Source of the DNA: Enterococcus_D entomosocium
GTDB taxonomy: Bacteria; Bacillota; Bacilli; Lactobacillales; Enterococcaceae
Strand: one strand, 5' to 3'
Length of the DNA: 64,000 bases
NCBI RefSeq assembly: GCF_030441895.1
Contig: NZ_JARJAS010000010.1
The position numbers were made by a program, and so were the translations under genes. This document shows positions 59,549-64,000 of the stretch, piece after piece. The notes under the pieces are model-generated. The model had not been told where the DNA came from and did no database searches. It saw only the letters and a list, made by a program, of their open reading frames with translations. Every line of letters starts with the position of its first letter. Within the stretch, counting starts at the first letter, position 1.

Positions 59549-60438
59549 TGGGAGAACTGATTCGCGTAGAACATGCGACGAAAATCTTTCGCAGTAAAAA
59601 CTGGCGCGGCACTGTCAGTGAAGTCCGAGCGGTCGAAGATGTCAGTCTAACGATCCATCGGGGCGAGACATTGGGGCTAGTGGGGGAATCTGGGAGTGGG
59701 AAAACCACTTTAGGACGCAGTATTTTAAATTTAGAGACCTTAACAAGCGGGGAGATTTTCTTTGAAGGCAAAGAGCTAACAGCATTGACGGCAGAAGATC
59801 GCAAAGCAGCGTATCAGCAAATGCAGATTATTTTCCAAGATCCGTATTCATCATTGAATCCCCGTATGACGGCACTTGAACTGGTGATGGAGCCGTTGTA
59901 TCATGAAACGAAAGATGCTGCTCGAGCGAAAGCCAAAGAAATCTTAGCGATCGTCGGGATCACCGGTGATGATGTCCATAAACTGCCTCGCAGTTTCAGC
60001 GGCGGACAACGGCAACGGATCGGTATCGCTCGTGCGGTGGTCAATCGCCCGGCGTTCGTCTTGTGTGACGAACCGACTTCGGCATTAGATGTCTCCATTC
60101 AGGCTCAGATTATCCAATTGCTACTGCGTCTACAAAAAGAGTTTTCATTGTCTTATTTATTCATTTCCCATGACTTGTCCGTGATTCGTCATATCAGTGA
60201 TCGAACAGCCGTCATGTATCAAGGGAAATTAGTTGAATTGGCACCTACCGACCGTTTGTTTGAAAATCCGCTGCATCCTTACACGAAGAAATTATTAGCA
60301 GCAGCGCCGATCGCTGATCCTGTGTTAGCAAGAGGTGCGATGGAACAAACGGAAATTCAAAGCACGATTACTTTGACACCATTGTATGAATGGGTCGAAG
60401 TTGAACCAGATCATTTTGTGAGGAGAGAAAAACGATGA
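59548..60438 (+). CDS. peptide ABC ATPase (OppF/DppF type)
   Basis: This 296-residue ATPase has Walker A GESGSGKTT, signature FSGGQRQRI and Walker B FVLCDEPTSALD. The ENPLHPYTKKLLAAAP tail is of the OppF type. It overlaps the preceding and following genes (TAATG-like and ATGA junctions). The stop overlaps the OsmC start by four bases, which links the OsmC protein to the transporter. Confidence 0.93.
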   Translation: MGELIRVEHATKIFRSKNWRGTVSEVRAVEDVSLTIHRGETLGLVGESGSGKTTLGRSILNLETLTSGEIFFEGKELTALTAEDRKAAYQQMQIIFQDPYSSLNPRMTALELVMEPLYHETKDAARAKAKEILAIVGITGDDVHKLPRSFSGGQRQRIGIARAVVNRPAFVLCDEPTSALDVSIQAQIIQLLLRLQKEFSLSYLFISHDLSVIRHISDRTAVMYQGKLVELAPTDRLFENPLHPYTKKLLAAAPIADPVLARGAMEQTEIQSTITLTPLYEWVEVEPDHFVRREKR

Positions 60439-60827
60439 CAGTAGAAACATTGACGATCCATCAAGGAAGCGACAAATTTGAAATGACGACCCCAACTGGC
60501 AATTGGGTGTTAGCACGGGAAAAAGGCTATTCGCCAGTCCAAATGCTTGTGAGTGCGGTAGCTGCTTGCGGCGGCTATGTATACGCATCTGTCTTAGAGA
60601 ATTCAAAGGTTGAAGCAGAAATCGAAAAGATCGAAGTCAGCTATGACCGGGACGACAACAAAAAAGCCCAACCAGTCAGTGCTATCCACATTCAGTTTTA
60701 TGCGAAAATCGCTGAAGCCGACCATGACAAAGCGACGCGTTGCCTAAAACTCGTTTCACCAAATTGCCCCGTGATCCAATCATTAGATCCAGCGATCGAA
60801 GTGACGGAAACAGTGACGTTTATTTAA
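60435..60827 (+). CDS. OsmC/Ohr family protein
   Basis: This 130-residue OsmC-like protein has the two redox cysteines expected for the family: Cys45 in VAACGG and Cys111 in SPNCPVI. OsmC/Ohr enzymes reduce organic or fatty hydroperoxides through these cysteines. The ATG overlaps the ATPase stop (ATGA), so it is the sixth gene of the peptide ABC operon. Linking a hydroperoxidase to a peptide transporter might mean the transporter brings in a thiol compound such as glutathione or cystine peptide; this is inference. Confidence 0.88.
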   Translation: MTVETLTIHQGSDKFEMTTPTGNWVLAREKGYSPVQMLVSAVAACGGYVYASVLENSKVEAEIEKIEVSYDRDDNKKAQPVSAIHIQFYAKIAEADHDKATRCLKLVSPNCPVIQSLDPAIEVTETVTFI

Positions 60828-60830
60828 TCG

Positions 60831-60879
60831 AAAAAAGACTTTGTGTGCCTGAAACCAAAAGGCGTACAAAGTCTTTTTT
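60831..60879. terminator. bidirectional terminator of opp operon and Crp/Fnr gene
   Basis: AAAAAAGACTTTGT/ACAAAGTCTTTTTT (60831-60844 with 60866-60879) has GCCT/AGGC as an inner stem. A-run and T-run flank it, so it stops both the OsmC and the regulator transcripts. Confidence 0.9.
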
Positions 60880-60881
60880 GA

Positions 60882-61538
60882 TCAATAAATAATATTCTCC
60901 CGAATAAAATCGATATCTGTCACTAAAAGTTTTCGATCGACACTCTTTAGGGCGCCAGATTCTCGTAATTTTTGCATCATTCGATTGACACTGCTGGCAG
61001 AGGTAATGCCGCAAAAGCGAGCGATCTCTTCATTGGTGACTTCAAAGTCGATCAAGACGCCCTCTGTTGTTTGAACCCCAAAAGTTTCATAGAGCTCATT
61101 GATTTGGGTACAGACAGCACCGAATTTGCCGTTCATCAGCATTTGCTGCATCTTTTTCATCGTATCCATCAAGTTTCTCCGATAATACTCTTTGACATAA
61201 TCCTGTAGCAGACGGTCACGATTGACATCTGCCCAAAATTGATCCCGCACGATTTTGTATAATTCGGCTTCTTCTGATTCAACCCGCACATTAAAAGGGG
61301 CTTCGACTTCTTGAGAGGATTCGTCTTTAAACAAAGAGACGATCTCGAAATCCGTCAAATAGCGCAAGTTGAATTCGCGCCCTTCATGGGTCACTACGCT
61401 AGTTTTGATGATGCCTTTTTTTAAAATATAGACGTACCGATCCGGGATGCCTTCATACGTCAAGTAACTCTTTTTCTTGCGGATAACGACCGGTATTGCT
61501 TGTTTTTCTAAATAATCACGTAATATCTGTTTCTCCAC
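60882..61538 (-). CDS. Crp/Fnr family regulator, PrfA-like
   Basis: This 218-residue regulator has a cyclic-nucleotide-binding fold (about 10-110) without the cAMP Arg-Ser pocket pattern. A helix-turn-helix lies at about 168-193 (NEEIARFCGITSASSVNRMM). No Fe-S cysteines of FNR type occur in the N-terminus. The recognition helix S-S-V-N-R resembles that of PrfA. The upstream gap has a palindrome ATAACAAATGTTAA (61641-61654) that differs from the PrfA box TTAACA-N2-TGTTAA by one base. The palindrome is 22 bp from a -10-like TTTAAT on the regulator side. So it may sense a small metabolite and control itself and the divergent MFS gene. Confidence 0.85.
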   Translation of the reverse strand: MEKQILRDYLEKQAIPVVIRKKKSYLTYEGIPDRYVYILKKGIIKTSVVTHEGREFNLRYLTDFEIVSLFKDESSQEVEAPFNVRVESEEAELYKIVRDQFWADVNRDRLLQDYVKEYYRRNLMDTMKKMQQMLMNGKFGAVCTQINELYETFGVQTTEGVLIDFEVTNEEIARFCGITSASSVNRMMQKLRESGALKSVDRKLLVTDIDFIRENIIY

Positions 61539-61612
61539 CCACGTTACTCCTTCACTTCATGCCAACCCAACATTTTCTGAAAAAAAGATGAAATATCCTC
61601 TATTCAAGCTTC

Positions 61613-61654
61613 ATTAAAAGACATTTCTAGTGAAAAAGCAATAACAAATGTTAA
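61613..61654 (-). promoter_or_regulatory. PrfA-box-like palindrome with regulator promoter
   Basis: ATAACAAATGTTAA (61641-61654) is followed on the minus strand by 22 bp and then TTTAAT (61618-61613). In PrfA-dependent promoters the box sits at the -40 position with 22-23 bp to the -10 box. The arrangement fits autoregulation of the Crp/Fnr gene. Confidence 0.55.
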
Positions 61655-61693
61655 TGTTTCTTGTTAATGCTCTTTTTTAACAGCAAAAGCGCA

Positions 61694-61721
61694 TTTCAAG
61701 TAGAGGAAGTTTCGGTATAGT
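61694..61721 (+). promoter_or_regulatory. promoter of the MFS gene
   Basis: TTTCAA (61694-61699) and TATAGT (61716-61721) are 16 bp apart, 39 bp ahead of the ATG. The PrfA-like box lies upstream of it, about 40 bp before the -35. Confidence 0.5.
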
Positions 61722-61760
61722 AAAACGCATCACAGCACAAACAGGAGGAATGGAAGAAAC

Positions 61761-63026
61761 ATGTCAGACAGGGAAACCAATCAAGAAGGAATCGTCAGCT
61801 CGACGCCGTCAACCAAAAATGAAAAACTATGGAACAAAGGGTTTATCACGATTACCTTGATCAATTTTATCGTCTTTCTCGTGTATTATTGTTTTGTCGT
61901 CATCACTGCGAAATTTGCCACTCAGGAGTTAGGGGCATCCACCGCACAAGCTGGCTTGGCAGCGGGGATCTACATTATCGGGACCTTGATCGCTCGCTTG
62001 TATGTTGGAAAAATTTTAGAATTAGTTGGTCGTAAAGCTGTTTTGCGCTGGGGGATATTGTTTTATGTCATTACCACCGCTGCTTATTTGGTCTCAGTCA
62101 ACATTTATATTTTAGATACTGTGCGCTTTTTCAATGGCTTTGCTTATGGTGCTGTCTCAACAGCGGCTAATGCGATCGTCACAGCATATATCCCAGCTTC
62201 CAAACATGGCGAAGGGATCAATTACTATGGATTAAGTACCAGTTTAGCAGCGGCAGTCGGGCCTTTTATTGGCATGCTATTATTACCGACCGTCGGCTTT
62301 GATTTCATTATTTGGTTAGCAACCATCTTATCAATCGCAACAGCCATCGCGTGTTTCTGGTTCCCAGTCAAAAACATCCCATTAACAGAAGAACACAGAG
62401 CACAACTAAAAAAATGGTCCATCAAAAGTTTTGTCGAACCAAAAGTCTTTTTCATTTCCGGGATTGCCTTTTTGATCGGGTTGGCTTACTCCAGTGTTCT
62501 CGGCTTCTTGTCGATCTACGCCAGTGACCTTGGGTTAGAAACGGCCGGTGCTTTTTTCTTCATCGTCTATGCACTTTCCGTGACCTTCACACGACCAATG
62601 ACTGGCAAACTATTTGACCGCCATGGCGCAGATGCGGTCATGTATCCTAGCTTTCTTTTCTTGACCCTTGGTCTTTTCCTATTGAGTATTACCGGCAACA
62701 GCTGGATGTTGTTGCTTGCGGGTTGCTTTGTCGGCTTGGGCTATGGCACCTTCATGTCGAATGGCCAAGCCGTTTGTCTAAAAGAGGTCGATCCTCACCG
62801 TGTCGGCGTAGCGCTCTCCACCTATTTCATCGGGCTGGACCTCGGCTTAGGCGTAGGTCCCTATGCATTAGGAAGCTTGCACGGTCTGTTTGATTACTCG
62901 CAGATCTACATCTTATGCGGACTGATCCCAGTCGTCGTTCTTGTTTTATACAAATTGTTTTATAAAACGAAACGCGCAGTTGCCGCCGTTGGTACTTTGA
63001 AGCAGCCAATCAACGAAGAAGAATGA
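61761..63026 (+). CDS. MFS transporter (drug/efflux or metabolite type)
   Basis: This 421-residue major facilitator has about twelve membrane segments. The helix 2-3 loop motif ARLYVGKILELVGRKAVLRWG matches the conserved G-x-L-a-D-r-x-G-r-k of the superfamily. The N-terminal 25 residues are hydrophilic. It is preceded by AGGAGGAATGG. It is controlled together with the divergent Crp/Fnr regulator if the PrfA-like box is functional. The substrate is not readable; both efflux and uptake are possible. Confidence 0.85.
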   Translation: MSDRETNQEGIVSSTPSTKNEKLWNKGFITITLINFIVFLVYYCFVVITAKFATQELGASTAQAGLAAGIYIIGTLIARLYVGKILELVGRKAVLRWGILFYVITTAAYLVSVNIYILDTVRFFNGFAYGAVSTAANAIVTAYIPASKHGEGINYYGLSTSLAAAVGPFIGMLLLPTVGFDFIIWLATILSIATAIACFWFPVKNIPLTEEHRAQLKKWSIKSFVEPKVFFISGIAFLIGLAYSSVLGFLSIYASDLGLETAGAFFFIVYALSVTFTRPMTGKLFDRHGADAVMYPSFLFLTLGLFLLSITGNSWMLLLAGCFVGLGYGTFMSNGQAVCLKEVDPHRVGVALSTYFIGLDLGLGVGPYALGSLHGLFDYSQIYILCGLIPVVVLVLYKLFYKTKRAVAAVGTLKQPINEEE

Positions 63027-63057
63027 CCTCAACCATTACAAAAAGGAGTGTTTCACC

Positions 63058-63240
63058 ATGGATAACAATCAATTGATTATTGAAGCATTGAACAAATTAG
63101 TGACGAACATCAACGAATTAAATGAAGAAATGCACGCTATGAAAGAGGTCACCGCAACGATGACCCATGAACAACTTGCTATCGATCATCAATTACGCGA
63201 CATCAAATCGGTATTGATCAATGACAATTTAATTGGATAA
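63058..63240 (+). CDS. small acidic coiled-coil protein, 60 residues
   Basis: This short gene is 60 codons with AAAGGAG before the ATG at 63058 and lies 31 bp after the MFS stop, likely in the same transcript. The sequence is mostly helical with hydrophobic heptads (residues about 6-55: LIIEALNKLVTNINELNEEM). It has no membrane segment. It may be a small coiled-coil partner of the MFS or regulator; I do not recognise the family. A terminator at 63280-63353 follows. Confidence 0.6.
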   Translation: MDNNQLIIEALNKLVTNINELNEEMHAMKEVTATMTHEQLAIDHQLRDIKSVLINDNLIG

Positions 63241-63279
63241 ATTGTCATAAGGCATAAAATGAAACAAGAAACAGGAATG

Positions 63280-63353
63280 AACGCTTTTTTTGAGAATGTT
63301 TGTTGCTCACTTACTAGTGGCAGAAAAATTCACATAAGAAAAGCGTTTTTTTT
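63280..63353 (+). terminator. terminator after the small coiled-coil gene
   Basis: AACGCTTTT/AAAAGCGTT (63280-63288 with 63339-63347) with CACT/AGTG as an inner hairpin is followed by TTTTTTTT. An open frame across this stem is not a gene. Confidence 0.7.
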
Positions 63354-63413
63354 GATGCGCAAAAAAGAAAAGCGAACATTGCAGAGTTTGTACAAGAAAA
63401 TAAGCAAGAAAAA

Positions 63414-63443
63414 TTGTAGCAGTCCGCGCTTGTATGCTATAGT
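63414..63443 (+). promoter_or_regulatory. promoter of folT
   Basis: TTGTAG (63414-63419) and extended TGCTATAGT (63435-63443) are 18 bp apart. The start of the THF riboswitch lies about 30 bp further on. Confidence 0.6.
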
Positions 63444-63473
63444 GTGTCTGGGTAGTAATACCTAATAAAAATC

Positions 63474-63571
63474 AGAGTAGGAAATAAAGCGTTAAGTGCT
63501 GAAAGGATGGGATGTTGCCTTTCGGACGAAGAACGGTCATTCGTTCGCGGTTTTATTTTCGCATTCGCTGC
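63474..63571 (+). promoter_or_regulatory. tetrahydrofolate (THF) riboswitch
   Basis: The conserved core of the THF riboswitch is seen: GCGTTAAGTG (63489-63498), GGATGGGATGTTG (63505-63517), ACGAAG (63526-63531) and the 3' part with GCATTCGCTGCA. These segments lie in the known order and spacing. It lies just ahead of a folate transporter gene, which is the normal target. High folate should reduce translation or transcription of folT. Confidence 0.88.
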
Positions 63572-63607
63572 ATGAATTTGTAGCAACTCTAAAAGGAGAT
63601 GCTCGCT

Positions 63608-64000
63608 ATGAAAAGAAAAGTCGATGCACACATGATTGCGGTCATGGGACTTTTGATTGCCTTAATGGTGGTCTTGTCGCAAATCTTGGGGTTTGAAACC
63701 TCCTATATCAAAATCACATTTTCCTTTGTACCACAGCTGATCATGGGTATGCTGTTTGGTCCGTTTTGGACCGCAGTTGGATCGTCATTAGCTGATATCG
63801 CAGGAATGGTGATTTTTCCAAAATCAGCCTACTTTTTCGGCTTTACCATCAATGCCTTTGTTGGCGGACTGATTTATGGCTACTTCTTCTATCGGAAAGA
63901 AGTCACATTAAAACGAGCGGCAACGGTCGTCTTGTTAAATACTATTTTGATAACCTTGATCTTAACTCCGATCTGGTTAGCCATGATGCTGAATATTCCT
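63608..64000 (+). CDS. folT: folate ECF transporter S component (FolT), 3' end missing
   Basis: The reading frame starts at ATG 63608 with AAAAGGAGATG ahead and is open to the end of the window, 131 codons with no stop. The product has at least four hydrophobic segments and the S-component pattern MIAVMGLLIALMVVLSQILG in helix 1. The motif FSFVPQLIMGMLFGPFWTAVGSSLADI is typical of FolT/ECF folate or thiamine S units. The THF riboswitch upstream fixes the substrate as a folate. Energy comes from a shared EcfAA'T module outside the window. Confidence 0.88.
   Translation, partial: MKRKVDAHMIAVMGLLIALMVVLSQILGFETSYIKITFSFVPQLIMGMLFGPFWTAVGSSLADIAGMVIFPKSAYFFGFTINAFVGGLIYGYFFYRKEVTLKRAATVVLLNTILITLILTPIWLAMMLNIP

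Noticed and set aside
63259..63465. Open frame of 68 codons before folT
   Set aside because: It runs across the terminator at 63280-63353 and into the folT promoter. It has low-complexity AT-rich codons and no conserved pattern.
1..64000. CRISPR arrays, tRNA/rRNA genes, insertion sequences or prophage
   Set aside because: No regularly spaced repeats, cloverleaf or rRNA segments, transposase, integrase or terminal inverted repeats were found on reading both strands. A tRNAscan or repeat search would be decisive.

Overview
The window looks like chromosome of a low-to-mid GC Lactobacillales bacterium, most likely an Enterococcus (possibly the casseliflavus/gallinarum side of the genus; this placement is inference from gene content and protein style, not from a marker gene). 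Support: Firmicute-type strong Shine-Dalgarno sites, a Met-type T-box leader, a THF riboswitch before a folT-like ECF gene, the tatD-rnmV-ksgA order, CcpA-type cre-like sites, a LytTR/DtxR/PrfA-style regulatory vocabulary and many sugar ABC operons. No rRNA, tRNA, CRISPR array, insertion sequence or prophage was seen.

Layout. 1-4.4 kb (minus): a MoxR ATPase / DUF58 / transglutaminase operon. 4.4-25.7 kb: a large host N-glycan (high-mannose) catabolic region, with a ROK repressor and FAD enzyme, a HAD phosphatase, GH92 mannosidase with its GntR-LacI type repressor, then a divergent GH125-GH38-ROK kinase-GH1 operon, an Lpl/Ngt-type oligosaccharide ABC importer (two permeases and a lipoprotein) and a YesL-YesM-YesN module. 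The likely logic is: the binding protein and permeases import trimmed glycans, YesM/YesN sense and induce, and cytoplasmic GH92, GH38 and GH125 strip alpha-mannose; a kinase and a GH1 enzyme handle the end products. 25.8-32.8 kb: YczE-like membrane protein, two permeases, a D-2-hydroxyacid dehydrogenase, a YibE/YibF pair preceded by an elaborate RNA structure, and a GNAT acetyltransferase. 32.8-39.7 kb: a gan-type galacto-oligosaccharide operon (ganR divergent from ganS-ganP-ganQ-ganA). 39.7-46.4 kb: an exported fumarate-reductase-like flavoprotein, a manganese/zinc-type ABC system in which permease and binding protein are one polypeptide, a 57-residue membrane protein, a phosphoesterase and an unknown membrane protein.

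46.6-50.4 kb: tatD, rnmV and ksgA, a niaX-like niacin ECF component behind a likely NiaR-controlled promoter, and a C39-type peptidase. 50.4-55.2 kb: a methionine block, with T-box, metA (Glu111 type, so probably acetyl-CoA using), a MalY/PatB lyase, a shortened cystathionine gamma-synthase relative and an orphan MetQ lipoprotein. 55.2-60.8 kb: a five-gene oligopeptide ABC operon with an OsmC gene coupled to its end. 60.9-64 kb: a PrfA-like Crp/Fnr regulator divergent from an MFS transporter with a PrfA-box-like palindrome between them, a 60-residue coiled-coil protein, and a THF riboswitch with the beginning of folT, which runs off the window.

The items I would look at first are the GH92 enzyme with Gln in place of the usual catalytic-acid Glu (suggesting mannosyl-phosphate chemistry), the permease/binding-protein fusion, the structured RNA with two exclusive pairings before yibE, and the PrfA-like regulator/box pair.
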